Source: an uncultured Treponema sp. (GTDB taxonomy: Bacteria > Spirochaetota > Spirochaetia > Treponematales > Treponemataceae). Taken from it: DNA of 64,000 bases. Location: positions 62,001 through 126,000 of the forward strand of contig NZ_CAKVAM010000003.1 of assembly GCF_934725225.1 (NCBI RefSeq), given 5' to 3'. The position numbers and the translations under genes were made by a program. A model generated the notes under the pieces. The model made no database searches. It was not told where the DNA came from and worked only from the letters and a program-made list of their open reading frames with translations. Positions 48,890 through 57,315 of this stretch are shown in pieces. Positions within the stretch are counted from its first letter, which is position 1. Each line of letters begins with the position of its first letter.

Positions 48890-49159
48890 ATGAAAGTTTT
48901 AGAAATAAATTCGATACAAAAAGAAGACGGATACATTTACTACATTCATCACTACAAGGCGGTTGCAAAAGTAGAAGTTTTGTCTTCAATTATTTCAATA
49001 CCAATAAGTTTCACTGTAGAAACAAATCCTTTGGGAATAAGAACGGTTGATCTTGATCCGCTTCCGGCAAAACTTGACTATCCGGTTATTCCTATAACAA
49101 AAGCAATCAAGGCTCTTATTGATAAAATGGCGCAGGAAGGCTCTCTTCCGCAAGTTTAA
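48890..49159 (+). CDS. Small hypothetical protein
   Basis: This 89-residue protein has a beta-strand pattern (MKVLEINSIQKEDGYIYYIHHYKAVAKVEVLSSIISIPISFTVETNPLGIRTVDLDP, then PVIPITKAIKALIDKM). No family is recognised. It may be a conserved treponemal protein, being placed between PilZ and tsaE. I chose ATG 48890; a TTG at 48866 overlapping the PilZ stop is also possible. The stop shares a base with tsaE (TAATG). Confidence 0.55.
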   Translation: MKVLEINSIQKEDGYIYYIHHYKAVAKVEVLSSIISIPISFTVETNPLGIRTVDLDPLPAKLDYPVIPITKAIKALIDKMAQEGSLPQV

Positions 49160-49623
49160 TGGCAGCAGGTAAAAAAATGATTTTCCACACAAAGTCTTCA
49201 ACTGAAACAATTTCACTGGGAGAAAAAATCGGCTCACTTTTAAAGCCAGGCGACATTCTTGCAATGACTGGAACTCTCGCAGCCGGAAAAACTACAATCA
49301 CAAAAGGAATCGCAAAATCCCTTGGAATTAAAGACAACATAACAAGTCCCACATTCTGCCTTGTAAGCGAATACGAAGGCGAAAAAATGCCCTTGTATCA
49401 CATGGACGTTTACAGGCTTGAAGGCGAAGAAGATTTTGTAAACTTGGGCGTTGAAGACATGCTCTACGGAAACGGAGTCTGCATAATTGAATGGAGCGAA
49501 AAAGTAAAAAAAGAGCTTCCAAAAAAATCTATTCTTGTTGAAATCACACCGCAGGAAGACGGAAGCCGCCAAATAAAAATTGAAAACTGGAACAACGGAA
49601 AAATCGACTGGAACGAGGAATAA
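49159..49623 (+). CDS. tsaE: tRNA threonylcarbamoyladenosine biosynthesis ATPase TsaE
   Basis: This 154-residue P-loop protein has GTLAAGKTTITKGIAK (Walker A) and ITSPTFCLVSEYEG, followed by MDVYRLEGEEDFVNLGVEDMLYGNGVCIIEWSEK, the standard TsaE signature. It powers the TsaBDE complex that makes t6A37 in tRNAs reading ANN codons. The start may be ATG 49159 (coupled TAATG) or ATG 49177. The tsaB gene starts 2 bases after its stop. Confidence 0.93.
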   Translation: MAAGKKMIFHTKSSTETISLGEKIGSLLKPGDILAMTGTLAAGKTTITKGIAKSLGIKDNITSPTFCLVSEYEGEKMPLYHMDVYRLEGEEDFVNLGVEDMLYGNGVCIIEWSEKVKKELPKKSILVEITPQEDGSRQIKIENWNNGKIDWNEE

Positions 49624-49624
49624 A

Positions 49625-50308
49625 ATGAAAGCTCTTGCAATAGACTGCGCAGTTACAAAACTTTCTGTAGCCGCAAAAAATGAAAGCAACACAATAAAAC
49701 TCACACTCGATGTTGGAATGAAGCAATCAGAAAAACTTCTTCCTGCAATTGATTATGTAATGAAAGAAGCCGGACTTTCTGCAAAAAATCTTGACTACAC
49801 AGCCGTTACGCTTGGTCCTGGAAGCTTTACAGGGCTTAGGCTGGGACTTAGCGCGCTCAAGGCAATCACACTTTCAGACAATGTTCCGATTTATGGAATT
49901 CCTTCTTTGGAAGCATACTCTTGGCCGTATAAAAAAGCAATTGAAACAGTTCTTCCTGTAATAGAAGCAAAAGAAGATGAATTTTTTTATTCATTTTATA
50001 TCCGCGGAGAAAAAATAAGAAACGAAGAAGATTCAGAAATTGAAGAAATCTTAAAGCAAATTGACGCGGAAAGTTCTGTTCTTGTTTGCGGACCTGGAGC
50101 AAAAACATTTGTCGAGCGGACAAACGAAATAACACCGCTGTATTCTCTTCATTGCTTTTGCCCGGAAAATGACTGCTGTGAAAGCCTTTTTGAAATTGCA
50201 GAAAAAATGATTGCGGAAAAGAAAGAGCCGTTAAAAGACTATGACGGTCCGCTGTATGTAAGAAAGAGCGAAGCTGAAATAGTCCTTGAATCAAAAAACA
50301 AAAACTAA
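49625..50308 (+). CDS. tsaB: tRNA threonylcarbamoyladenosine biosynthesis protein TsaB
   Basis: This 227-residue protein matches TsaB: MKALAIDCAVTKLSVAA, then SEKLLPAIDYVMKEAGLSAKNLDYTAVTLGPGSFTGLRLGLSALKA. It is an inactive Kae1-like paralogue that scaffolds TsaD in t6A synthesis. The upstream frame open to 49580 is not used. No tsaD is seen in the window. It is convergent with csrA. Confidence 0.93.
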   Translation: MKALAIDCAVTKLSVAAKNESNTIKLTLDVGMKQSEKLLPAIDYVMKEAGLSAKNLDYTAVTLGPGSFTGLRLGLSALKAITLSDNVPIYGIPSLEAYSWPYKKAIETVLPVIEAKEDEFFYSFYIRGEKIRNEEDSEIEEILKQIDAESSVLVCGPGAKTFVERTNEITPLYSLHCFCPENDCCESLFEIAEKMIAEKKEPLKDYDGPLYVRKSEAEIVLESKNKN

Positions 50309-50327
50309 TATTTTTCTAGCAAAGAAA

Positions 50328-50546
50328 TCAGCCAAAAAGTTTTCCGAGACGTTCCATTGAAATTTGGGAAGCAGCGGCTTTGTTTTCTGACTGGATTGCT
50401 TCAAAAACTTCCTGCCGGTAAACTTTTACATTACTAGGAGCTTCCACGCCGATTTTCACTTGGTCGCCTTTCACATCTATCAGCGTAATAACAATGTCGT
50501 CTCCAATGCGGATTTTTTGATCTATTTTTCTTGAAAGGATTAGCAT
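50328..50546 (-). CDS. csrA: Carbon storage regulator CsrA
   Basis: This 72-residue RNA-binding protein begins MLILSRKIDQKIRIGDDIVITLIDVKGDQVKIGVEAPSNVKVYR, normal CsrA. It binds GGA-containing hairpins and represses translation of targets; in B. subtilis the main one is flagellin mRNA, with FliW as its antagonist. The start codon shares one base with the fliW stop, with AGGAGG inside the fliW end. It is the last gene of the flgN-flgK-flgL-fliW-csrA series. Confidence 0.96.
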   Translation of the reverse strand: MLILSRKIDQKIRIGDDIVITLIDVKGDQVKIGVEAPSNVKVYRQEVFEAIQSENKAAASQISMERLGKLFG

Positions 50547-50989
50547 TATTTTGCCTCCTTTCGTTTTAATGCTTCAAGAATGTTGTGCTTTGTTGTGTAC
50601 TTTGAGCCGTCAAGAATAGCCTGCATGCACTGATGATTTTTCTTGTTGATTATAAGAGGTCCTTGAAAATTTGCAGTTACCGCGCTGCCATCATCAGGAA
50701 CAGTTACAATTGTAAGAACCATTACATCAGCAGGATCTTTTATGCCGATTTTTAAAAGCTCACTGTCATCAATCTCAGCTTCATAGTCATCTGTAATTAA
50801 AAACGGATCAATTAAAAGAAACGCAAGATTTTTTTCCTGCAGCGACTGAAGCCACATAAGCGGTTCATACTCACTGTCCACAAGAGCAAAATCCGTATAT
50901 TCTTCAAAGCCAAAAAGCCCGGAAGGTATAGAAATTAACCTATCGTTGGAAATTTCAACACAGCCTTTAGTTTTTGTTTCTACCAGCAT
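50546..50989 (-). CDS. fliW: Flagellar assembly factor FliW
   Basis: This 147-residue protein has ISIPSGLFGFEEYTDFALVDSEYEPLMWLQSLQEKNLAFLLIDPFL, the FliW hallmark. It binds CsrA allosterically and flagellin, linking flagellin secretion to flagellin translation. The neighbouring csrA gene overlaps its stop. Confidence 0.95.
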   Translation of the reverse strand: MLVETKTKGCVEISNDRLISIPSGLFGFEEYTDFALVDSEYEPLMWLQSLQEKNLAFLLIDPFLITDDYEAEIDDSELLKIGIKDPADVMVLTIVTVPDDGSAVTANFQGPLIINKKNHQCMQAILDGSKYTTKHNILEALKRKEAK

Positions 50990-51024
50990 AAAAAATCCTA
51001 TGAATATTTTTAAATATTAAAATC

Positions 51025-52272
51025 CTAGCGCATATAATTGAGCAGTGTGCTTGAATACATTTTTCCGGCATTGCTCATTGTGGCTTGATTGACATATTCC
51101 ATCATCTTTAAATCTGTTATGGCTTCTGTCAAATCAATATCGCCTTCTCTGCTTACAAGCTGAGTAACATTCACATTATTTGTCTTTGAACGTTCAACGT
51201 TATTCATTGCACGCTCATAGTCGCTTCCTGATTTTGCAAGGCGAGTTGTAAGATTATTGATTCCATAATCAAGAGTTCCGATTACGCGGCTTCCAATTGA
51301 TTCCTGATCTCCCTTGAGCATAGAATCACGAAGAGCAATAACAGCGTCAAACAAAGAACCGCCGGAAACTTTCACAGCGGAAGTGTTCACATTGTAAGGC
51401 GGAAACTGGCTTGAATCTTCAATCATTCCCATGTCTGTCAATGCGCTGCCTGTTTTATCTTCCATCCAAACCTGATGAGAATCTGTAGTAGAAAGCGAAA
51501 GTCCTTGAGAAACAGGATCAATCGAAGCCTTTACCGCAATTCCAGAATTATTAATTTTTGCAGCAACAGCGTAAACATTGTCGCCGGATTTTATTGCAAT
51601 ATCCGCTCCATCAATGTTTATAACAGAATCTTCCAACGCCTGCCAAGAAGTCAAATCTCTTTGTCCTATAAGGTGCTGAGGTTCCGCCCAAAATGTTTTT
51701 GTTCCGCTGTTGTCAATCTGAAGATAAGCGTTTTCATCAACTTCGATTTTATTAATTCCGTTGTTTCCCTTGTAATTTACTTTTTCAATAAGAGCTTCAT
51801 CAGAACCCGGAATATTTCCCAGCACAACATCAAAAGCCGCGCCCTTTGTTCTTGTTCCGGCAAAAAGAGTATTTCCGTCCGGACCTACAGCGTTTGCATT
51901 TTGAACCAATTCCTTTAAAAGCTCGTTGACTTCAACAGCCATATTTTTTAAGTCTTCTCCGGTATAAGTTCCGTTTGCGCCAGTAATGGCAAGTTCTCTG
52001 ACACGATGCATAATCTGCAGATTCTGATTTATATATCCTTCCCTAACATTCATCTGATCCGCCAGAGTCTGCGCATTTTTTTCAAACTGATTCACACGTC
52101 CCAAGTAAGACTGATAGCGCACAAGATGTCCAGCCGCAATCGGATCATCACGAAGACTTCCGATTCTGCTTTGAGTTCCAATCTGACGGTTTTTGATTGC
52201 CTGATTCACTTCCTGTTTTCTAAGCTGGTACTGGGTATCTGTATTATTAAACTGTGAACTGATTCTATGCAT
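51025..52272 (-). CDS. flgL: Flagellar hook-filament junction protein FlgL
   Basis: This 415-residue protein has flagellin-like ends: MHRISSQFNNTDTQYQLRKQEVNQAIKNRQIGTQSRIGSLRDDPIAAGHLVRYQSYLGRVNQFE and ALMLKGDQ-like ...GDIDLTEAITDLKMMEYVNQATMSNAGKMYSSTLLNYM. It joins hook and filament together with FlgK. Longer than E. coli FlgL (317 residues), as usual in spirochaetes. The fliW gene follows after 35 bases. Confidence 0.93.
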   Translation of the reverse strand: MHRISSQFNNTDTQYQLRKQEVNQAIKNRQIGTQSRIGSLRDDPIAAGHLVRYQSYLGRVNQFEKNAQTLADQMNVREGYINQNLQIMHRVRELAITGANGTYTGEDLKNMAVEVNELLKELVQNANAVGPDGNTLFAGTRTKGAAFDVVLGNIPGSDEALIEKVNYKGNNGINKIEVDENAYLQIDNSGTKTFWAEPQHLIGQRDLTSWQALEDSVINIDGADIAIKSGDNVYAVAAKINNSGIAVKASIDPVSQGLSLSTTDSHQVWMEDKTGSALTDMGMIEDSSQFPPYNVNTSAVKVSGGSLFDAVIALRDSMLKGDQESIGSRVIGTLDYGINNLTTRLAKSGSDYERAMNNVERSKTNNVNVTQLVSREGDIDLTEAITDLKMMEYVNQATMSNAGKMYSSTLLNYMR

Positions 52273-52296
52273 ATTCTACCTCGTTTCTAAAATAAC

Positions 52297-54168
52297 TCAA
52301 ACTCCAAGACGGTTAATCAACGTATCAAGAAGCTCGTCCTGCACTGAAATAAATTTTGCGGCAACATTATATCCATGCTGAAACTTTATTATATCAGCAA
52401 GCTCTTCATCAATGTTTACACCAGAAATGCTGTCGCGCAAATCTCTTAAGTCGCCCATTATTTTATTTTGAGTCGCAAGCTGATTTTGCGCCTGCTCGCC
52501 TTTTAACCCAACGTTGGTTATAGTGTCAGCAAAATAGTCATCAAATGTGCGCTGACTTCCAATCATTATTTTTGTATTTCTGATTGCAGCCATTTCTACA
52601 GCTGCTCTTCCGTCGCTAGGCTCTGCAAACCCTTGAGAATTTTTAAATGCGGCGGCAACACTTGAAACATCATTTTGAATAAGTCCATTTACTTCAATAT
52701 ATGCAGACGGATTCAAAACTGGAGAAACCGCAAACTGCGCTCCGTCAAGAACATCAACCGCATTCGCACGGTTAAAGTCATAGGCATTGGCTTCTCCGCT
52801 TCCCTGCAAAATTCCAGAATACCCCGTAAGGAACATTCCAGAATCTTCAACATGGCGAATAACAAAATCAGGATTTTCCATTCCACTAGAAGAAGTTGCT
52901 TTTAAAACAAGACAACTGTTTCTGTCAAGATAAGCCTTTACCTCTCCGTTAGAATCATTGATTCTATTGATAACATCTTCAACTGTGTCTGTTGAAAAAT
53001 AAGCGACATCAATATTTCCGCTTGCGCCGTTAATTGTCATTGTTCCAGAAAGACCAATCTGCTCCTGCGGCTTAAGCGCATTTGTTCCTGTCATGCGGAA
53101 AATATACGAAGTGTCTTCTACGCCATCGCCATTTCTGTCGTAGTTTCCGTTTACGTTTTCTACAAAATCATGCTGAACAAAAAAGTCCAAGCCTGTTACA
53201 TTGTTTTTTCCAATGGCATTTCTGTGAACGTCATTCACCAAGTCTGCAAAGTTAAGAGCCATTGTATTCAAAGACTGAATTTCACTGCGGATGTCCTTGT
53301 CGCGAAGCTCCACCAAAGCTCCGAGTGTTCCGCCGTGAAACTCTGCGTCAAGCTTTGTATCAGACCACATAAGTTTTCCGTAGCCGTTATTGTCAAGCTG
53401 ACCAACAGTTTCTATCTGGCGCGCAAGGCTTCCCTGAACAATAATTTGTCCGTCTGTGTGAACCATAAATTCATCAGGATCTTTTTGAGTTACAGTAACG
53501 TTAATGAGAGATGAAAGTTTTTCAACAAGCAAATCGCGGCGGTCCATAAGATCATTTGGATTATCTCCAAGACCTTTGCTTCTTACAATTTCACCATTGA
53601 CAGAAGCAATCTGGCGCGAAAGATCATTCACTTGCTTTACAACCGCTTCAATGTCGCCGTTTATCTGGTCGCCGATTCCACGCAAACTTTTGTACTGCTG
53701 CTGAATTGAATTTGTCAAAGTCTGTCCGCGCACAACAAGTGCAAGACGAGCCGCATCACTTTCAGGATAAGTAGAAAGCTCTTGCCAGCCCTGCCAGAAC
53801 TTGTCCATGTTTGTTCTTACAGAAACATCATTAGGCTCATTGTAAACAGATTCAATCATTGAATAATATTTGTCGCGTGTCTCCCAGTAAGACTCGACAT
53901 TTTTCTGGTCAACAATGCGGCTTTCCAAAAGCTCATCTTTTATTCTATTTATACTTTCAACATCGCAGCCTTGTCCTATCTGACCTGGAATCATTGCGCG
54001 CTCCAAGTCCGGGCGGTAAATCGGTTCAAAAGATTTTACAATGACACGCTGCCTAGAATAGCCTTCTGTATCCGCATTTGAAATATTGTGGCCGGCAGTC
54101 TGAATCTGAGTTGAATGAGCCATAAGGCTTCTTTTTCCAATTTCTATTCCTGCAAAAGAATTCGCCAT
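52297..54168 (-). CDS. flgK: Flagellar hook-filament junction protein FlgK (HAP1)
   Basis: This 623-residue protein begins with SFAGIEIGKRSLMAHSTQIQTAGHNISNADTEGYSRQRV and ends with the rod/hook-type motif FQHGYNVAAKFISVQDELLDTLINRLG, as in FlgK. It forms the junction of the hook to the filament. AAGGAG precedes ATG; the flgL gene follows after 24 bases. Confidence 0.95.
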   Translation of the reverse strand: MANSFAGIEIGKRSLMAHSTQIQTAGHNISNADTEGYSRQRVIVKSFEPIYRPDLERAMIPGQIGQGCDVESINRIKDELLESRIVDQKNVESYWETRDKYYSMIESVYNEPNDVSVRTNMDKFWQGWQELSTYPESDAARLALVVRGQTLTNSIQQQYKSLRGIGDQINGDIEAVVKQVNDLSRQIASVNGEIVRSKGLGDNPNDLMDRRDLLVEKLSSLINVTVTQKDPDEFMVHTDGQIIVQGSLARQIETVGQLDNNGYGKLMWSDTKLDAEFHGGTLGALVELRDKDIRSEIQSLNTMALNFADLVNDVHRNAIGKNNVTGLDFFVQHDFVENVNGNYDRNGDGVEDTSYIFRMTGTNALKPQEQIGLSGTMTINGASGNIDVAYFSTDTVEDVINRINDSNGEVKAYLDRNSCLVLKATSSSGMENPDFVIRHVEDSGMFLTGYSGILQGSGEANAYDFNRANAVDVLDGAQFAVSPVLNPSAYIEVNGLIQNDVSSVAAAFKNSQGFAEPSDGRAAVEMAAIRNTKIMIGSQRTFDDYFADTITNVGLKGEQAQNQLATQNKIMGDLRDLRDSISGVNIDEELADIIKFQHGYNVAAKFISVQDELLDTLINRLGV

Positions 54169-54181
54169 AATTCCACGCTCC

Positions 54182-54625
54182 TTAAATGCTTCTGTTTACA
54201 ACAATGCTCTGCGCATAATTTTTTCTCATTGTGCCGTTCGGAGAATAAATTTCATTTCTCTGCTGAGATGCGCACTGATCCATGACTTCTGAAATAAATT
54301 TCTTTGTCGCGCTCACATATTTTGCAAGCGCATCATTTTCAACTTTGCTTCTCGAAAGTTTTGTTTTTACGCGGAGGAAAACATCCTTTACTTCAGGATG
54401 AAAATAAATATTTTCTGAAACAGACGCGATTTTTTCGCGGAACTTGTCAATCTTGGAAAATTCGCTGCCAAGCTCGTTGATATTCAGGACATATTCTTCA
54501 AGACCTGCCCAGCTGCGCTTTACAACGCACTCGTGAATTTTATTCTGCTCCATAAGCATAGAATCAAGAATGCGTTCCTGCTCATTAAGCACACTGATTA
54601 ATTCAATCTCTTTTTCTTCCGCCAT
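54182..54625 (-). CDS. flgN: FlgN-like export chaperone
   Basis: This 147-residue helical protein (LISVLNEQERILDSMLMEQNKIHECVVKRSWAGLEEYVLNINELGSEFSKID) is by position and pattern a FlgN-family chaperone for FlgK and FlgL, which are encoded next. I chose ATG 54625 with AAGGA upstream. The end (NYAQSIVVNRSI) is short. It is the first gene of its operon. Confidence 0.85.
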   Translation of the reverse strand: MAEEKEIELISVLNEQERILDSMLMEQNKIHECVVKRSWAGLEEYVLNINELGSEFSKIDKFREKIASVSENIYFHPEVKDVFLRVKTKLSRSKVENDALAKYVSATKKFISEVMDQCASQQRNEIYSPNGTMRKNYAQSIVVNRSI

Positions 54626-54659
54626 AAATTTTTCCTTCAAAAAGAAAGTTTCTATTTAA

Positions 54660-54686
54660 TTTTCGGAATATAAAGATTTTTGTTTA
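54660..54686 (-). promoter_or_regulatory. Sigma-28-type promoter of flgN-flgK-flgL-fliW-csrA
   Basis: On the minus strand TAAA (54686-54683) and TCCGAAAA (54667-54660) with exactly 15 bases between them. Confidence 0.6.
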
Positions 54687-54722
54687 GAGAAAAATTTAGA
54701 AGTTTGAATACTGATACTTTTG

Positions 54723-54790
54723 TGTCATTATCGGGCTTGACCCGATAATCTGTTAAAAATTTCCAGCAGATTTCTGTATCTTAGTAGCAC
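54723..54790. repeat. TGTCATT-family repeat, partial
   Basis: TGTCATTATCGGGCTTGACC and CGATAATCTG, followed by a degenerate CCAGCAGATTTCTG. It stands between the flgJ-like and flgN genes; the right end is lost. Confidence 0.7.
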
Positions 54791-54801
54791 AGAAAGTAAA
54801 A

Positions 54802-55362
54802 TTATCTTTGACCGGAAAGCTCAATGTAAATCTGGTCAGCAAGACCCAAAGAAGCATTTTTTGTAATCGATTCCGCCATATTATCATACATCATGTCGTC
54901 GTACATTTTACGGGCGTACTCGTTGTCTTTTCCGGCGAGATTTGTTTTTTGAATTGTATTGCGCATTGACGAAAGCATCATTTTGACCATGTAGTTTTCC
55001 ATTTCCATGGACTGCGCATAAAGCTCGGAAGTCTTGTCAATTACGGGAATTTTTCCGCTTGAAGTTTTTGAGTTTGCGGCGAATCCCTGCGGACGGGCGG
55101 ACTTGTCAGAATCCGAAGTGAACGCTCCGTAGAATCCCTGAGTGTAATCTCCGTTCAGGCGATGGTTCTTGGCAATCTGGCTTGAAGAAATTCCAGACAA
55201 AGATGCTCCTTCAGAAATTCCCAAGGCAGTTTTATTTTGCATTTCCTTTACGAGCGAAGAAAATTTTTTTGCCTCATTTTGAAGAACAGCAGAGTCGATT
55301 GCATTGCTTCCGTTAGACAAAGTGCCTGTAATTCCAGTTCCAGAAATTCCGTTTACCGCCAT
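54802..55362 (-). CDS. FlgJ-like rod-binding protein (no muramidase domain)
   Basis: This 186-residue protein has the FlgJ N-terminal rod-binding domain in its second half: ELYAQSMEMENYMVKMMLSSMRNTIQKTNL and YDDMMYDNMAESITKNASLGLADQIYIELS. The peptidoglycan hydrolase domain of enterobacterial FlgJ is absent, which is normal in spirochaetes. It probably caps the rod during assembly. Ser/Gly-rich N-terminus. Confidence 0.85.
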   Translation of the reverse strand: MAVNGISGTGITGTLSNGSNAIDSAVLQNEAKKFSSLVKEMQNKTALGISEGASLSGISSSQIAKNHRLNGDYTQGFYGAFTSDSDKSARPQGFAANSKTSSGKIPVIDKTSELYAQSMEMENYMVKMMLSSMRNTIQKTNLAGKDNEYARKMYDDMMYDNMAESITKNASLGLADQIYIELSGQR

Positions 55363-55380
55363 GATTTCACCTTATTTATA

Positions 55381-55408
55381 TTTTCGGCATTTTGCATTCA
55401 AGATTTTA
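55381..55408 (-). promoter_or_regulatory. Sigma-28-type promoter of the flgJ-like gene
   Basis: On the minus strand TAAA (55408-55405), 16 bases, GCCGAAAA (55388-55381), about 20 bases before the ATG. Confidence 0.55.
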
Positions 55409-55437
55409 CAAGATTTTCTGCGATAGATTTTCAGTAA

Positions 55438-55483
55438 AAAAAAAAGCCTGCAACTGGATTTTTTCCAATGCAGGCTGATTTAG
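55438..55483 (-). terminator. Terminator of flgF-flgG
   Basis: On the minus strand AGCCTGCA-TTGG...TCCAGT-TGCAGGCT, then ten T. A second hairpin (GTCAAGGT...ACCTTGAC) precedes it at 55493-55517. Confidence 0.8.
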
Positions 55484-55543
55484 GCTGAGTCAAGGTCTTG
55501 AGCGCAAGCGTACCTTGACCAGACGTATTTCTAACTATTCAGT

Positions 55544-56338
55544 TTAACGTTTAAGTCCGGCGGCAGTCTGAAGCATATTGTCGCTAGTCTGAATTGCCTT
55601 TGAGTTGAACTCATAAGCGCGCTGGGCAACAATCATCTGAACCATTTCATTTACAACAGAAACGTTGCTCATTTCAAGGAACTTATGCTTTGTAATTCCC
55701 ATTCCGTCAATTCCAGGACGTCCGGCGATTGGCTCTCCAGAAGCGTTTGTAACTTTGTAAAGATTGTCGCCTGTATTTTCAAGTCCGACTGCATTCGGAA
55801 ATCTGTAAAGCTCAAGCTGGCCGACTTCAACAGGCTCAAGCTCGCCGTTTACTTTTACGTTTACTCTTCCGCCATCAGAAATAGAAAGTGTCTCAAGCTG
55901 AAATCCTTCCGGCATAATTATTTCTGGCATTACACGAAGTCCGTTTGCCGTTACAAGCTGACCAGTTGAATCAACCTTGAACGAACCGTCTCTTGTGTAC
56001 GCCCAGCTTCCGTCGTACTGCTGAACTCTAAAAAATCCGTCGCCGACAACCGCAACATCTGTGTCAACTCCGGTCGCCTGCAAAGAGCCTTGTGTCATAA
56101 TGCGCTGTGTTGCCCCGACTTTTACACCGCTTCCCATCTGATGTCCAACAGGAGTTACAGTGTCTTCTGTAGCCGGAGTTCCTGCAAGCTTTACATTCTG
56201 ATAAAGAAGGTCTTCAAATTCAGCGCGGTGCTGCTTAAATCCGGTTGTATTTACGTTAGAAAGGTTGTTTGAGATTGTGTCTATATTCATCTGCTGGCCG
56301 TTCATTCCTGTAGCGGCATTCCATAAACTTCTTACCAT
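55544..56338 (-). CDS. flgG: Flagellar distal rod protein FlgG
   Basis: This 264-residue protein has the rod-family start MVRSLWNAATGMNGQQMNIDTISNNLSNVNTTGFKQHRAEFEDLLYQ, TLSISDGGRVNVKVNG in the middle and the end VSVVNEMVQMIVAQRAYEFNSKAIQTSDNMLQTAAGLKR. It forms the distal rod that spans the periplasm. The gene follows flgF by 16 bases. Confidence 0.93.
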   Translation of the reverse strand: MVRSLWNAATGMNGQQMNIDTISNNLSNVNTTGFKQHRAEFEDLLYQNVKLAGTPATEDTVTPVGHQMGSGVKVGATQRIMTQGSLQATGVDTDVAVVGDGFFRVQQYDGSWAYTRDGSFKVDSTGQLVTANGLRVMPEIIMPEGFQLETLSISDGGRVNVKVNGELEPVEVGQLELYRFPNAVGLENTGDNLYKVTNASGEPIAGRPGIDGMGITKHKFLEMSNVSVVNEMVQMIVAQRAYEFNSKAIQTSDNMLQTAAGLKR

Positions 56339-56354
56339 TTTCTATTCCCTCTTA

Positions 56355-57155
56355 TTAGCGGTTTACAGTAACAACTTTAGACCAAAGCGTATCCATCATG
56401 CTATCTTCTGTCTGAACTGATTTCTGGTTCGCCTCGTAAGCGCGGTTTACTTCTATCATCTGAACCATTTCGTTTACAACATTCACGTTGCTTGCTTCTG
56501 TATATCCTTGCAAAAGCCGCGGACGCTCATCACCTTCCGCAATGTACGCATCTCCTGAAATTTCATTTGAATTCCAAAGCGAAGAGCCTTGTTTTTTTAT
56601 GAAACGCTCGTTTTCAAAGCGGACAACTTTTATTCTGTCAACAAGCTCGTTGTCTTCATTTGTATAAATCATTCCGTCCTGATTTACAAAAAATTTATCG
56701 TTAGGAACATGAATTGCTCCGTTTTCACCAAGAACAGGATAACCTTCCTTTGTCAAAAGAATTCCTTCTTTTCCAAGGTGAAAATTTCCGTTGCGTGTAT
56801 AGCGTTCGCCAGCCGGAGTCTGAACTGCAAAAAATCCCTCTCCGCCCAAAGCCATGTCTGTCTTAGTGTCTGTCGATTTAAAAGAGCCTTGAGTAAAATC
56901 TGTGTAAAGCTCATTTGTTTCAACGCCAAGCCCGATTGAACCGATTATAGGAGCCGCATCCGCAGAACCGAACGGTGTTTTGTACACGCCATCTGCCGCA
57001 GTTCTTCTAAGCAAAAGCTCGCTGAATTCCTTGTTTACAGGAATTTCTTTTTTAAAGCCTGTCGTGTCTACATTCGCAAGATTGTTCGAAATTGTGTCCA
57101 GCCTGTTCTGCTGAGCGTTCATTCCGCTTGCTCCGATATACCAGCCTCTAATCAT
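56355..57155 (-). CDS. flgF: Flagellar rod protein FlgF (second FlgG-like)
   Basis: This 266-residue protein has the rod-family ends MIRGWYIGASGMNAQQNRLDTISNNLANVDTTGFKKEIPV and NVNVVNEMVQMIEVNRAYEANQKSVQTEDSMMDTLWSKVVTVNR. By sequence it is a FlgF/FlgG paralogue; in spirochaetes the pair is also named flhO/flhP. It is the proximal/intermediate rod component. It starts the two-gene unit with flgG. Confidence 0.88.
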   Translation of the reverse strand: MIRGWYIGASGMNAQQNRLDTISNNLANVDTTGFKKEIPVNKEFSELLLRRTAADGVYKTPFGSADAAPIIGSIGLGVETNELYTDFTQGSFKSTDTKTDMALGGEGFFAVQTPAGERYTRNGNFHLGKEGILLTKEGYPVLGENGAIHVPNDKFFVNQDGMIYTNEDNELVDRIKVVRFENERFIKKQGSSLWNSNEISGDAYIAEGDERPRLLQGYTEASNVNVVNEMVQMIEVNRAYEANQKSVQTEDSMMDTLWSKVVTVNR

Positions 57156-57173
57156 AACATAACCTCAATTAGT

Positions 57174-57200
57174 TTATCGGAATCCGAATAAAAAAGTTAA
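57174..57200 (-). promoter_or_regulatory. Sigma-28-type promoter of flgF-flgG
   Basis: On the minus strand TTAA (57200-57197), 15 bases, TCCGATAA (57181-57174), which differs from GCCGATAA at one base. Confidence 0.55.
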
Positions 57201-57315
57201 GCTAAATCAGTTTGCCGAAAACATCGCGCATTTTAAACAAAATTTTTCTTGTTTTTTGAAGAATTGCAGTTTATACTTTATTCATTCTACTTAAACTTTT
57301 TACGAGATTATAAAA

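Noticed and set aside
54802..55362. Full FlgJ with peptidoglycan hydrolase domain
   Set aside because: Only the rod-binding part is present, the protein ends at 186 residues and no frameshifted remainder follows.
57204..57219. Sigma-28 promoter for the GGDEF-EAL gene
   Set aside because: GCCGAAAA is present at 57212 but no TAAA at 15-16 bases upstream; only a TTAA at 13 bases. Too weak to list as a feature.
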